Below the pieces are notes generated by a model. That model was given only the letters and a program-made list of their open reading frames with translations, was not told where the DNA came from and did not search any database. This document shows positions 8,607 to 18,492 of a stretch of DNA of 64,000 nt, in pieces. A program made the translations under genes and the position numbers. Position 1 is the first letter of the stretch; every line of letters begins with the position of its first letter. This DNA is from Shewanella abyssi (GTDB lineage Bacteria > Pseudomonadota > Gammaproteobacteria > Enterobacterales > Shewanellaceae), in NCBI RefSeq assembly GCF_023284025.1, contig NZ_JAKIKR010000017.1:24924-88923 (forward strand), in the 5' to 3' direction.

Positions 8607-10721
8607 ATGAAATTCAAATTAAATTTGGTCACGCTCGCCCTGCTTGCAAGTGCCGGTGCCATTGCACCAGGCGCCGCGCTAGCTGACGGTTACGGCGTAC
8701 AAAATGCGAATACCGACAAAGTTAAGTTCGAAAAATGGGCTTGTAAGCGCTGTACTGTAGAAACAGGTTACAGCGGCAGCATCGGCGTGGGTGTTGGTTA
8801 CAACGACAGCGACGATATTCATTCAGCAAATGCGTTTGCCGCTGAAGATGAGTTTGCAGCTAAAATTGATGCCGACCTTAAATACTCAGGTAAAAGCGGT
8901 TATCAAGCCTCTATCGAAGCTGACAATTTAGGCATGGAAAATAGCCGAGCTGATATCAATGTCGGCAAAGCAGGTCAATACAATCTAAACCTAAATTATC
9001 GCCAAATTGCGACTTATAAAACTGATAGTGCCATGAGCCCTTACCAGGGAGTAGGCAGTGATAACCTGACTCTCGCTAGTGACTGGGTTCATGCTGGTAG
9101 CACGACAGACATGACCAACTTAAACTCAAGCCTTAATCCGCTTGAGCTATCGCTAAAGCGTAAAAGAGCTGGATTAGGTCTTGATTACTCGTTTAACAAT
9201 CAGCAAGGTGAGTCTTTATGGAGCACCTACATCAATTACATGCGTGAAGATAAGACTGGTGTTAAGCAAGCCTCCGGCAGCTTCTCTAACCAGTCGATGA
9301 TGATTGCTGAACCTGTTGATTACACAACCGATACCCTTGAAGCTGGTATTCGTATTGGCGGTGATAATTGGTTTACAGCGCTAAATTATAACGGCTCAAT
9401 CTTTAAGAATGAGTACAGCGAACTGTCTTATGATAATGCCTTTAGCCCAACGTTTGGCGCACAAACAACGGGTTATATGTCGCTTGATCCAGATAACGAA
9501 GCACACACAGTGTCGTTAATGGGCCAATATGTGGCAGGTAAAACCATCATGAATGGCCGTGTTCATTATGGTCAAATGACACAAGACCAAGACTACAGCA
9601 CCTCAGGCTATGGCTATCAAATGCCAGCTGAGTCGCTCGATGGCAAAGTTGAAACCACAGGCGTGACTCTTAAAGTTGTGTCACGTATTAATCGTCAGCT
9701 GCGTTTAAAAGCCAGCTACGATTATAACGACCGTGACAACAAAACCAACATTGAAGAGTGGACGCAGATCAGCATCGACTCAACAACAGGTCAAGCGGCT
9801 TACAACACGCCTTACGATATCACCACCAATAAAGCTAAGTTAGCTGCAGACTATCGTCTGGCACGTGGCCATAGACTTGAAGGTGGCTTTGATTACCGTA
9901 AAGACGAGCGTAGCTACCAAGACCGCGAAACCACCGAAGAAAGCACTGTATGGGCTAAGTACCGAGTCAGCGCATTTGATAAGTGGGATATGTGGGTTAA
10001 AGGGAGTTATGGCGACCGTGATGGTTCTGAGTATCAAGCATCAGAGTGGACTTCAAGTGAGTCAAACGACTTGCTACGTAAGTACAATCTAGCCGATAGA
10101 AAGCGTACTCAAGTTGAAGCCCGTGTTACACATAGCCCAACTGATGCGCTTACCATCGACTTTGGTGCGCGTTACGCACTTGACGATTACAGCGACACAC
10201 AGATTGGTCTAACTGAATCGAAAGATTTAAGTTACGATGCAAGTGTCAGCTATTTACTGACTGAAGACATGACATTGACAGCGTTTTACAACCGTCAAAA
10301 CATCGATTCAGATCAAGCGGGTAGCACCAACTTTTCAACGCCTAACTGGTTTGGCGTTGTTGAAGATCAAGTCGATGTGGTTGGCGCAGGTTATAGCTAC
10401 AACAATCTAATGGAAAAGAAACTGCGTTTAGGTGTTGATTACACTTATTCAGATTCGAGTAGTACCACCCAAGTTACCCAAGGTGTCACGGGTGATTACG
10501 GCGATTACTATGCCAAAGTCCATAACGTTAATGTTTACGCTTTATACCGTGCAACAGACAAAATGGATGTCCGTATAGACTACAAGATGGAAAACTACAA
10601 AGATAACGACGCTGGCAATGATATTGCTCCAGACGGGATCTGGAACGTATTAAGTTTTGGCAGCAACAGCCACGACTATAATGCGCACCTCATCATGCTT
10701 AGCATGAGCTACCGTCTATAG
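8607..10721 (+). CDS. mtrB: MtrB, outer-membrane beta-barrel of the Mtr conduit
   Basis: Large outer-membrane beta-barrel (704 residues, usual about 690-700) that sheathes MtrA and holds MtrC on the outside. The start is the ATG after cggagacgagaag; the longer frame would overlap mtrA. The signal peptide ends near GAALADGYG. The CKRC motif (about residue 45), a CXXC pair characteristic of metal-reducing MtrB proteins and absent from most DmsF/PioB relatives, is present. The rest is a run of alternating amphipathic strands with a C-terminal MLSMSYRL strand ending in Leu, typical for barrel assembly. Last gene of mtrCAB, followed by a terminator. Confidence 0.95.
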   Translation: MKFKLNLVTLALLASAGAIAPGAALADGYGVQNANTDKVKFEKWACKRCTVETGYSGSIGVGVGYNDSDDIHSANAFAAEDEFAAKIDADLKYSGKSGYQASIEADNLGMENSRADINVGKAGQYNLNLNYRQIATYKTDSAMSPYQGVGSDNLTLASDWVHAGSTTDMTNLNSSLNPLELSLKRKRAGLGLDYSFNNQQGESLWSTYINYMREDKTGVKQASGSFSNQSMMIAEPVDYTTDTLEAGIRIGGDNWFTALNYNGSIFKNEYSELSYDNAFSPTFGAQTTGYMSLDPDNEAHTVSLMGQYVAGKTIMNGRVHYGQMTQDQDYSTSGYGYQMPAESLDGKVETTGVTLKVVSRINRQLRLKASYDYNDRDNKTNIEEWTQISIDSTTGQAAYNTPYDITTNKAKLAADYRLARGHRLEGGFDYRKDERSYQDRETTEESTVWAKYRVSAFDKWDMWVKGSYGDRDGSEYQASEWTSSESNDLLRKYNLADRKRTQVEARVTHSPTDALTIDFGARYALDDYSDTQIGLTESKDLSYDASVSYLLTEDMTLTAFYNRQNIDSDQAGSTNFSTPNWFGVVEDQVDVVGAGYSYNNLMEKKLRLGVDYTYSDSSSTTQVTQGVTGDYGDYYAKVHNVNVYALYRATDKMDVRIDYKMENYKDNDAGNDIAPDGIWNVLSFGSNSHDYNAHLIMLSMSYRL

Positions 10722-10845
10722 TCATGGTTTGACTAGGTTATAGAATGGCTTAAGCAGGCAAATCTATAACCTACTCATGGTGGCTTTACATTGCAGAGAA
10801 TGAGCTAAAAATTAGATAAAACAAGGCTTAGCGTCATTTAATACT

Positions 10846-10870
10846 AAAAACCCGCGACTGCGGGTTTTTT
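10846..10870 (+). terminator. Terminator of the mtrCAB operon
   Basis: Hairpin cccgc-gact-gcggg with flanking A run and six following T residues, 125 bases after mtrB. It separates the operon from the unrelated genes downstream. Confidence 0.88.
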
Positions 10871-11016
10871 AATTTCAATAGCCAAACCCTCAGGTTTTCA
10901 GTCATTCTCGATAACGCGACACTTTATTTTTAAGACTCAGATCTAAATCCTACTATTTAGTCCGTTTTCATGTTGCAGTTAGGCTCACTTTAGGCGATTG
11001 TACCCTTATATTCTCA

Positions 11017-11628
11017 ATGACTAATCCTGCCAATGGATCTTTAATGAATCGTACTCAAAATCGCTTCAAAGCAACGTTATGCCTGTTATTTTCCAGTGTT
11101 CTCGCGCCAATGCCTGCTTTCGCGTTTCAATCCGACACCACCAATATATTGATGCTGGCAATCTCCCTTGGCGGCTTCTGCTTTTTTAACCTGCTATTGA
11201 CTGGCCTGTTCTATTTCACCGGTAAATACCAAAGCAAACGTTTTGCTAAAATACATACGCTGATATCCCTTATACCTGCGCTATTGACGTTTATAATGGC
11301 GATGATTTACATCGAAGGCGTCGGCGCTATTTCACTCAACATTGGCGTCATTATCGTCAGTATTGCATTGAGCTTGCTGCCAATACAGTTGAGCCATAGT
11401 GCTAAAGCTCCGACCGAGAATACGCCATTAATTCTCGCACAAGTCGCATTACTGTTTATGGTCGTTGGCTATTACACAGCACCACTGACAATATTTGCCA
11501 TTGCCATCGCCCATGTGGCAGCCTCAGGTCGCAGCTCGCTTGGTGTCAAACTGCTTAGCTACGCTACACTCATCACAGGTTATAGCTACTTAGGATATTG
11601 GGCATATCAAATTACGCTACACAGTTAA
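11017..11628 (+). CDS. Hypothetical multi-pass inner-membrane protein
   Basis: 203 residues, not recognised as a named family. After an N-terminal signal-like hydrophobic segment (ending about PAFAFQS) there are about five to six further membrane spans with short polar loops and no charged or metal-binding motif that hints at a function. A second ATG nine codons in (11044) is an equally possible start. The stop codon is 26 bases before the next gene, so the two may be cotranscribed. The position beside mtrB is probably historical rather than functional. Confidence 0.7.
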   Translation: MTNPANGSLMNRTQNRFKATLCLLFSSVLAPMPAFAFQSDTTNILMLAISLGGFCFFNLLLTGLFYFTGKYQSKRFAKIHTLISLIPALLTFIMAMIYIEGVGAISLNIGVIIVSIALSLLPIQLSHSAKAPTENTPLILAQVALLFMVVGYYTAPLTIFAIAIAHVAASGRSSLGVKLLSYATLITGYSYLGYWAYQITLHS

Positions 11629-11654
11629 CTGAGCGTTATTGAGTTGCTCCTCTT

Positions 11655-12266
11655 ATGCGAATAAACGCCAATCTTAACAATTTGCTTGGTCAAGTTAAGC
11701 AATGTCAGCTTTGTGCCAAGCATTTACCGTTTGCGCCAAAGCCCATTGTGCAACTGGCCAGTAATGCCAAAATTCTGATTGCAGGCCAAGCGCCTGGGCA
11801 AAAGACTCATCATCAAGGCCGTCCTTTCGATGATGCTAGCGGTCAAAGGTTGAGAGAGTGGCTAGGTGTGACTGATGATGAATTTTATGATCCAGAGTTG
11901 TTCGCGATTCTGCCGATGGGATTTTGCTTTCCAGGCAGTTACGCAGCAACTGATAAGAAAAGTGGCGACAAGCCGCCTCGCCCCGAGTGCGCGGCTAAAT
12001 GGCGACAGGAGATTCTTAACCAATTAAACCAAGTAGAATTAACCTTACTCGTCGGTAAATACGCGATAGAGTGGCATTTACAGCAGAAATTGACCGTGAC
12101 TCAGGCCATCGAAAATTGGCAAACATTGTGGCCACACACCTTAGTGATGCCTCACCCGAGCCCGAGAAATAATATTTGGCTTAAGCGCAACCCGCTATTT
12201 GAGCAGCAGATCATTCCCAAATTACAACAGCGCGTAACAGCGATAATCACTGCCGTGCAGCTCTAA
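11655..12266 (+). CDS. Uracil-DNA glycosylase family protein
   Basis: 203 residues with the fold motifs of the uracil-DNA glycosylase superfamily: ILIAGQAPGQKTHHQGRPFDD holds the GxAPG catalytic loop (about residues 42-60), and HPSPRNNIWLKRNP (about 167-180) is the second, DNA-minor-groove motif. The N-terminal CQLCAKH resembles the cysteine pair of iron-sulfur family 4 enzymes, but I do not see a full set of four cluster cysteines, so it is likely a cluster-free relative. It would remove uracil or act on a related base in DNA repair, in the cytoplasm. The substrate cannot be read from sequence. Confidence 0.82.
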   Translation: MRINANLNNLLGQVKQCQLCAKHLPFAPKPIVQLASNAKILIAGQAPGQKTHHQGRPFDDASGQRLREWLGVTDDEFYDPELFAILPMGFCFPGSYAATDKKSGDKPPRPECAAKWRQEILNQLNQVELTLLVGKYAIEWHLQQKLTVTQAIENWQTLWPHTLVMPHPSPRNNIWLKRNPLFEQQIIPKLQQRVTAIITAVQL

Positions 12267-12308
12267 GGAATTAACTTTGATTGCAACGTTGGTAGAAGCT
12301 CCCAGTAT

Positions 12309-12340
12309 AAAAAAACCTCAAGCCGAGTATCAGCTTGAGG
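12309..12340 (-). terminator. Terminator of the TonB-dependent receptor gene
   Basis: Read on the minus strand, arms cctcaagc and gcttgagg pair around a 9-base loop and are followed by seven T residues. It lies 90 bases after the receptor stop codon and also separates the converging glycosylase gene. Confidence 0.75.
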
Positions 12341-12430
12341 GGGTAAGGAAAAGAATGGCAAGGGAAATTAAACCAATCAGTCCATTAAAAAGAGTGACGA
12401 AAAACACGCCACTCTATTGTTTATAACGAG

Positions 12431-15268
12431 TTAAAACTGAATATTAATTCCTGCGTTATAACCGCGACCACGGATCGGGTAAGTCGTACTACCCGTACTG
12501 GCGCCTACAGTTCCTATCCAATCTTGATCAAACACGTTAGTGACCCCCACATAAGCCCGAACAGAGTCGGTGAAGTCGTATGCTAGGCGTGTGTTATGAA
12601 GGATTGAAGATGGCATAATAGGGTTATCATGAGTCTCCTGTGTTGCAGTACGGCTATACTTTGTACTTGAAACATAGTTGACTTGCCATGTCGCCTTAAA
12701 ACCTTCATTTGCATAGCTGGTAATGAATGAGGATTTCCACTCAGGGACACCTCTCACACCGACATAATTATGGGCCTCTGAATCGTTAGCGTCCTTGAAG
12801 CTACTGTGGATAGCGTAAGTACCATATAGCGTTAAGTCGATATTGGCACCACCATCGAGATCCCAATCATAATTGACTTGAAAGTCGATACCTTTACGTT
12901 TCATGTTAGCGTTGTTTACATAAGTGTCGTTAACGTAGCTAATGTTACCATCGGCTTTGCGCGTCACTTGACTACAGAATGGATTATTGATCGTCGTTGA
13001 ATCAACACAACGCTTTACCGTTGTACTGGCACCGACCCTAGTAATCACATCTTCAATTTCAATATCAAAGTAATCTAGCGACACGACTAAGTTATCAAGC
13101 ATTGAAGAGGTGTAAACCACACCCGCTGTGAGTGTATGGGCAATTTCAGGGGTTAAGTCTTCGTTGCCTTTTGTAGAGCCAGCTACCTCTCCAGTGATCC
13201 GCATTTCAGATTCAAAGTCAGCAGGTACACCTAACGCTTGGCAGTTTGCAGCGCGAAGTGCTGGATCATCGCCATGCTGGATCTGATCCACATCACATGG
13301 GTCATCAAATTTGAACTTAACTTTCGACTCTGGAGCAAATAGCTCAGTCAATTGTGGAGCTCTAACCGCTTTGGCATAGACACTGCGTACACGAACTTCA
13401 TCATTGATCGCCCAGTTCACGCCAAATTTCCAACTATCGTTAGTGCCTGAGTGCGAGTAATTGGCCATGCGAAGTGCCGCTTCAATGTCAACCGACTCGG
13501 CAAAGGCAACGTCAGCAATAACGGGGATGTTAACCTCAACATAACCTTCTATAATGTCACGGTCGACATCTTGCGGCGCGATGGTGTTGCCGCGATTTAG
13601 CCCTGATAGCTTTACATCTGAAGGTTCAACTTTAAAGCCCTCTTGCCTAAACTCTGCACCAAAGCCAACTTGTAGTGGTCCAGCGGGTAACTCAAATACC
13701 GTACCATTAACATTGGCTGAGGCTGTGTGCTGGAAACTGCTGGTAGTGTCGGTAAATGGGTCTAGACGCACGTAATCTTGCAGCTCGTCCGATAGCGGCA
13801 TGAAAGGGTTAAACTCTGGGCAACTATTTGTCTCTTCACATACGCCTACGGTCTCGTATCTATAAAGACGTGTGGTATCAATGTTATTGAAAGAAGTTGA
13901 ATCCTTATTCGTTGTCCCACTAGAGACGTATGCATCCCAATACCAGTCGTCAGAAATGTCACCTTCAAGGGTTAATGAGGCTGAAAGGTACTCACGCTCA
14001 TTCTCTTTGATCCGGTCACCAATCTGTTGGAATGTGTATGGGACTTTAATCCAACTACTGCCATCATTATGCTCTGCGACCACATCCAATACTTCTTGAG
14101 GCACGGTGAAAGGTGCATTGGCTGTATCTACCCAAGTAGAATACATAAATTCTGGGTCAATGCGTTGTTTAGCCGTAACCTTGCTATATTGCACGTTACC
14201 AGAGAGGCGTAAGCTGTTGTCAAAGTCGTAGCTAGCGCTTACATAAGCGCTATATTTTTCATCAGGCACCACAAATTGTACCGGACCGACACTCGAGTAC
14301 ATGTAGGGGTTGGTCACTTTCGATTGTCGATAGTAGCCGTATAACTCTTCATCTGTTGCGGACAAGTAACCCGGTGCTAAGCTACCATCATCCTCTCGAC
14401 CAAACTGATAGTAGCTATAGTCACTATCTGGTAACCAAATTGTCGGTCTGTCTACAGGAATGTTGTAATCGACCCAGCCGATGTTGTTCAGGGTGATGAG
14501 ATTAGGGATGCCTTCCTTATTAGCTTTTGGATCGAGCTTATTGGTGTAATACCCCGTCTCAGAGCGTGAGCCTGGGCGATCTGAATAACGGATCTCACTC
14601 TCTTTTGAATAATCGAAACTGGCTACAACGTTGCCTTTACTATCATCAAAAGACAGGCCTGTAGTTAATGTTACACCGGTTTGTTCACCATCTCCCTGTT
14701 CGGTCGTTGAACCATAAACATTGAGCTCTACACCTTCATAATCCTTTTTAAGGATGATGTTCACTACCCCTGCGACCGCATCGGAGCCATAGACCGCGGA
14801 TGCGCCACCGGTTAAGATCTCAACTCGGTCAACAAGCGTCGCCGGAATGTTGTTTAGATCAGTAACAAGTAAGTTACTAGAGTTCAGTGTTTGGGTTGGG
14901 CGGTGACCATCAAGCAATACCAGAGTACGAATCGCACCTAAGTCTCTTAACTCAACTGTACTTAAGCCTGCGTTCGCAGGATTATAGGCATTTGTAGATG
15001 CTTCAATCCCTTGAAATTGTGGCAAAGTGGCTAGCATTTCATTTAAGTTCATGCTGCCGGTAATGGCGAGTTCTTCAGCCGTAACCACAGTAACGGGTGC
15101 AGTCGTGTCAGCGCCAGCTCTTGCTAAACGTGAGCCGGTGACAACGATTCTTTCGTATTCCCCATCATTAGCGCCATCATCTACACGTATCTCTTCCGCA
15201 ACCGCATTTTGCGCCAAAAAACCAGACATAATTGCCACAAATAATGGCTTTAACTTCACTGTTTTCAT
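12431..15268 (-). CDS. TonB-dependent outer-membrane receptor
   Basis: 945-residue outer-membrane active transporter powered by TonB-ExbBD. The start is the ATG at 15268, which has a gaaggaaag ribosome site and opens a signal peptide ending QNAVAEE; a longer frame of 30 codons upstream lacks these. A plug domain follows (VVTGSRLARAGADTTAPVTV through the GGASAVYGSDAVAGVVNIIL segment), then a large beta-barrel ending in GINIQF with the terminal Phe used for barrel insertion. Its size and the DLGAIRTLVLLDGHR plug segment fit the large carbohydrate/peptide-type receptors rather than siderophore receptors. Neighbouring secreted metalloprotease and membrane regulator genes suggest peptide uptake, but this is inference. 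Confidence 0.92.
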   Translation of the reverse strand: MKTVKLKPLFVAIMSGFLAQNAVAEEIRVDDGANDGEYERIVVTGSRLARAGADTTAPVTVVTAEELAITGSMNLNEMLATLPQFQGIEASTNAYNPANAGLSTVELRDLGAIRTLVLLDGHRPTQTLNSSNLLVTDLNNIPATLVDRVEILTGGASAVYGSDAVAGVVNIILKKDYEGVELNVYGSTTEQGDGEQTGVTLTTGLSFDDSKGNVVASFDYSKESEIRYSDRPGSRSETGYYTNKLDPKANKEGIPNLITLNNIGWVDYNIPVDRPTIWLPDSDYSYYQFGREDDGSLAPGYLSATDEELYGYYRQSKVTNPYMYSSVGPVQFVVPDEKYSAYVSASYDFDNSLRLSGNVQYSKVTAKQRIDPEFMYSTWVDTANAPFTVPQEVLDVVAEHNDGSSWIKVPYTFQQIGDRIKENEREYLSASLTLEGDISDDWYWDAYVSSGTTNKDSTSFNNIDTTRLYRYETVGVCEETNSCPEFNPFMPLSDELQDYVRLDPFTDTTSSFQHTASANVNGTVFELPAGPLQVGFGAEFRQEGFKVEPSDVKLSGLNRGNTIAPQDVDRDIIEGYVEVNIPVIADVAFAESVDIEAALRMANYSHSGTNDSWKFGVNWAINDEVRVRSVYAKAVRAPQLTELFAPESKVKFKFDDPCDVDQIQHGDDPALRAANCQALGVPADFESEMRITGEVAGSTKGNEDLTPEIAHTLTAGVVYTSSMLDNLVVSLDYFDIEIEDVITRVGASTTVKRCVDSTTINNPFCSQVTRKADGNISYVNDTYVNNANMKRKGIDFQVNYDWDLDGGANIDLTLYGTYAIHSSFKDANDSEAHNYVGVRGVPEWKSSFITSYANEGFKATWQVNYVSSTKYSRTATQETHDNPIMPSSILHNTRLAYDFTDSVRAYVGVTNVFDQDWIGTVGASTGSTTYPIRGRGYNAGINIQF

Positions 15269-15926
15269 AATCTTTCCTTCAAGAATAAAATACTCTTTTC
15301 TTATTGTTAGAACCAAGTTACTGCAAGTACAGGCGGAGCAATCATTCAGTCTTATCACGCTGAGTCATGGCTCCCCTCACTTGGCAGACATCAATTTTAT
15401 ACATTATAAAAACCCCTTAGCAAATCGATAACAAATAGGTGACACTCGTGTGAAGCCACAAGAAAAAACCTGCCAAGATACTGTATACAAAAAGGAATTT
15501 GTTATTTACAAGCGATTGAATAAAGGTGGATATGATGAATGTTGAGTGAGATGATTGAGAGAAATGACAAATAAAGATTAAAGATTACTGCTGTCGTCTA
15601 CATACCTGCTAGTTCGCTGGCCATCACTAGCCTCAACAGCGCATGACACAACAATGGAGCAGCTGCGGAGTAACATCAGTAGCAATGGCACTACGGGGTT
15701 ACTATTGGGGAAATAGCTGTTTTACCGACGATGTTAACTCCCACTTAAAATGCCGAGGAAGGGACTCGGCAAGTGGTTATCTGCAAACCCGTAGTGAGTC
15801 CTATTGAACTGAAATTACTCATGGCCCTGAGTGGTGTTCGCCCATGGTGGCGATGAATTAGCAAAATGGGCTGTTCCCACAATTAGAAGTAACAAATTAG
15901 TTGCGCGGCAGATGTGATTGGCAAGC
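15269..15926. other. Long intergenic region upstream of the TonB-dependent receptor
   Basis: About 650 bases with no supportable gene on either strand. The part next to 15269 carries the receptor ribosome site and presumably its promoter. The stretch 15570-15920 has higher GC and several short repeated words (gtaac, actacggg / cccgtagt) and may be the remains of a lost gene, but I recognise nothing in it. Confidence 0.4.
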
Positions 15927-15960
15927 AAAAAGCCAGTAGCTAATCACTACTGGCTTTCTT
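15927..15960 (-). terminator. Terminator of the metalloprotease gene
   Basis: Perfect 9-bp arms agccagtag and ctactggct around a 7-base loop, with an A run on one side that reads as T on the minus strand. It lies about 55 bases past the stop codon of the minus-strand metalloprotease gene. Confidence 0.72.
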
Positions 15961-16013
15961 GAAGTATCACCCTGCTATAAGGTGACAACTAGAACATATA
16001 GAATGGATAAGAT

Positions 16014-18089
16014 TTAGTGCATTTCTACTTCGACTTCAATCCAAGCTCCTGCCGTACCTAAGGTGCCTCCAGTTGCTTTGGGTGTGATAGTAAAGGCGCC
16101 CCACTTATCAGTGTAGCTCTTACCTATAAGCAATGAACCGTCTAAAAAGTCTTCAAAATCATCAAACTCATCGTTTAGATCGTCAGGTTTGGTATTGGGT
16201 GTCATATCCAGTAAAAATGAAGTGCCATAGTAGTATGACCTTGCATCTTCATCTGGGAAGTACCCTTCAGTATTAATTAGTACCCCTTGAGTATTAGCAT
16301 CATCCTTGGTCCGGTATTCGACCCAGTAGGTCACATCACTATTGCCAGCAGCCAGCCTGATCCCCAAGTCCCCTTTAACTGAGCCTTGATCGAATGCATA
16401 AATTCTATAGGTGCCGGAGTGTGAGATTAGAGGTACTTCGTCTTCTATTTTCCAACTTTGGAAGAAGTTTTTGTAGTACAGATTTAGCCCGCCAAAGTCC
16501 CAAGCATTATTGCCCATCAGACTAAAGGCATTGCCATAACCAATCATCTCCTTTTCATAGTCACCCACACCAAAGACAGTGTCTTGACCGTCTAGGCCTT
16601 GAGCATGATGCAGCCCCATGGCATGACCCATCTCATGGGCAATCCCGCCCGCTTGAGAGCGCTCATCGCCAGTATCATAAACGCGTATTGCGCCAGGGTT
16701 CACGCCAGCTTTGATCCCATATGGAACCCATTCTTCTCGCTCTTCATTCCAATCAGAAATTTCAGGTGCTAAAATGAGGTAGATGGTATTATCGTCAATT
16801 GTCCAATAATCGGCTTCACCTAACGAAATCAGCTTTTCGGCATAATAAGCCTTCCAGTCATTGGCACTTTTATTATCCCAAACAGACACTTTTTCGCCGA
16901 CTTGAATAACGTCACTGTAGATCTGGTAATTAACGTCGAAACGTCCATAGGACTCTTTATCGAAGTAATCGACAATCTCTTCCATTTCTGATTCTAGGCG
17001 ACTTACCGACCAAGTAAGATCAACATCGGTAAATTCAAATCTAAAGATTTTTACTGTAACCGAGTCATGCTCCCATTGAACATGAGAACCGTATAGCTTG
17101 TCATCATCTTCATCACGTTGAACATTGACACTGTAGTCTTCTATTTCACCAAATCTAAAACCATTTGCAGTGGCGGAGCCGCCACCACTCATCGCTATTC
17201 GCATCCGCTTTTTACCGGTTGCTATTTCACTAAGATCTAAAGTGCCGCTAACGATGGCATCGCGCTGACCTGAACCGGAGAAAACCTGTTCATCATTATC
17301 AAATGCACCATTACTGTCACCATCTATCCAGATAGCCCAGTCAGTATTCCAATTGGTCACTGGGGTTAACTGAACTGAGTCTCCATCAACAATATCGAAC
17401 GTCTTAGTGCTGGAGTAATCTTCATAACCGCTGCCATCGCCTGAGGAAAAACTCACCCCTGCGAGTTCGATATTCGCTATATGTTCATTTGAGCCACCAC
17501 CAGGCTGAGTGACCAATGCGTAATCATTATTGCCATTACCATCATCTTCGCCGCGATTGATACTGACACTATAATCGTTCACATCACCATAACCGTCGTA
17601 ACCACATGAGTCATCAGTTGCAGGATCTGGATGAACCAACACACGCAGTTGCGTGTTTTCAATCGACACATCATCAGCAAAGATTATCGTGGCCAGCACA
17701 GCTTCTGTTGATTTACTAGTTGTTCGGATCAGCAACTCATTTGTATCATCGAAGTCACCGTCGGCATTTAAGTCGAGCCAAACACTCCAATATTCACCAT
17801 AACGGTAGCTGGCATAACCAGGAGTTAACTGGACGACATCGCCGCTGTTGATCTCAGTACCATCGGTAACCTCAATGCCATCAATACTAATACTGTCGAT
17901 ATATTCGTAACGATTATCGGGTGAAATATCACAAGTAGCCAAGGCCAGATTACTGACTAACCCTGCCATTAATATGGTAGTGGACGAAGACATTTTGTAC
18001 CTAAGCATCTTCTTGCGCCGTGCCGAGTTCTTAACTCTATTGTTTAGTAACATAACTTGATTTCCATGTTGAAAGATAAAATTGTCCAT
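16014..18089 (-). CDS. Secreted zinc metalloprotease with GEVED domains (M6-like)
   Basis: Probable exported protease. The N-terminal half has two GEVED-type beta domains, recognisable by a Gly-(E/D)-(I/V)-(E/N)-DYSV motif (DVNDYSVSI about residue 170 and EIEDYSVNV about 325). The C-terminal half has the zincin motif HEMGHAMGLHH (about residue 480), with two His and the catalytic Glu and a third His ligand downstream, as in immune-inhibitor-A/M6 and metzincin-like enzymes. The start is uncertain: the long frame begins at 18089, while starts at 18053 or 18008 would place a signal peptide (ending NLALATC) close to the N-terminus; 18008 (MLRYKM) is attractive. A CadC-like regulator gene lies upstream on the same strand. 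Confidence 0.82.
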   Translation of the reverse strand: MDNFIFQHGNQVMLLNNRVKNSARRKKMLRYKMSSSTTILMAGLVSNLALATCDISPDNRYEYIDSISIDGIEVTDGTEINSGDVVQLTPGYASYRYGEYWSVWLDLNADGDFDDTNELLIRTTSKSTEAVLATIIFADDVSIENTQLRVLVHPDPATDDSCGYDGYGDVNDYSVSINRGEDDGNGNNDYALVTQPGGGSNEHIANIELAGVSFSSGDGSGYEDYSSTKTFDIVDGDSVQLTPVTNWNTDWAIWIDGDSNGAFDNDEQVFSGSGQRDAIVSGTLDLSEIATGKKRMRIAMSGGGSATANGFRFGEIEDYSVNVQRDEDDDKLYGSHVQWEHDSVTVKIFRFEFTDVDLTWSVSRLESEMEEIVDYFDKESYGRFDVNYQIYSDVIQVGEKVSVWDNKSANDWKAYYAEKLISLGEADYWTIDDNTIYLILAPEISDWNEEREEWVPYGIKAGVNPGAIRVYDTGDERSQAGGIAHEMGHAMGLHHAQGLDGQDTVFGVGDYEKEMIGYGNAFSLMGNNAWDFGGLNLYYKNFFQSWKIEDEVPLISHSGTYRIYAFDQGSVKGDLGIRLAAGNSDVTYWVEYRTKDDANTQGVLINTEGYFPDEDARSYYYGTSFLLDMTPNTKPDDLNDEFDDFEDFLDGSLLIGKSYTDKWGAFTITPKATGGTLGTAGAWIEVEVEMH

Positions 18090-18492
18090 GAGCCCTATTG
18101 ATTATTAGTGGGCTTGTTATTGTTGTAATGCCCATCAATGACACTTCACATACAGCAGCGGCATGATTGTGCGAATGATAAGCAGTCCAATTCTAGGCAC
18201 GGTTGCATATCGGCAACAACAGAGAGAAAACGAGGGTTAAACATGAAAGGTTAAAAAAGGTAATACTTAACTACCGCATAAACAGGTGGTTACATAATTA
18301 TTACAGGATTGTGACGAGTGGTGTGAAATTACAAATATTGATATAGATGATAAATGATTATCAATGCAGATGATTCAATAGCCCAAAAAAGCCGCTAAAC
18401 TGACCAATAACATCAGTAAATAGCCCAAATTGTTTAAATCCTAGCTGACAACTCAAGCTAAAGTAACAAGCTACCAGTAGGCAGCAACACAA
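18090..18492. other. Intergenic region between the regulator and metalloprotease genes, with a weak Fur-like sequence
   Basis: No gene is visible in these 400 bases. A short palindromic word GATAA-atga-TTATC at about 18349-18362 contains tgattatca, the core of a Fur box, but only about 12 of 19 consensus positions agree and it is 260 bases from the metalloprotease start. I list it as a possibility only. Confidence 0.3.
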
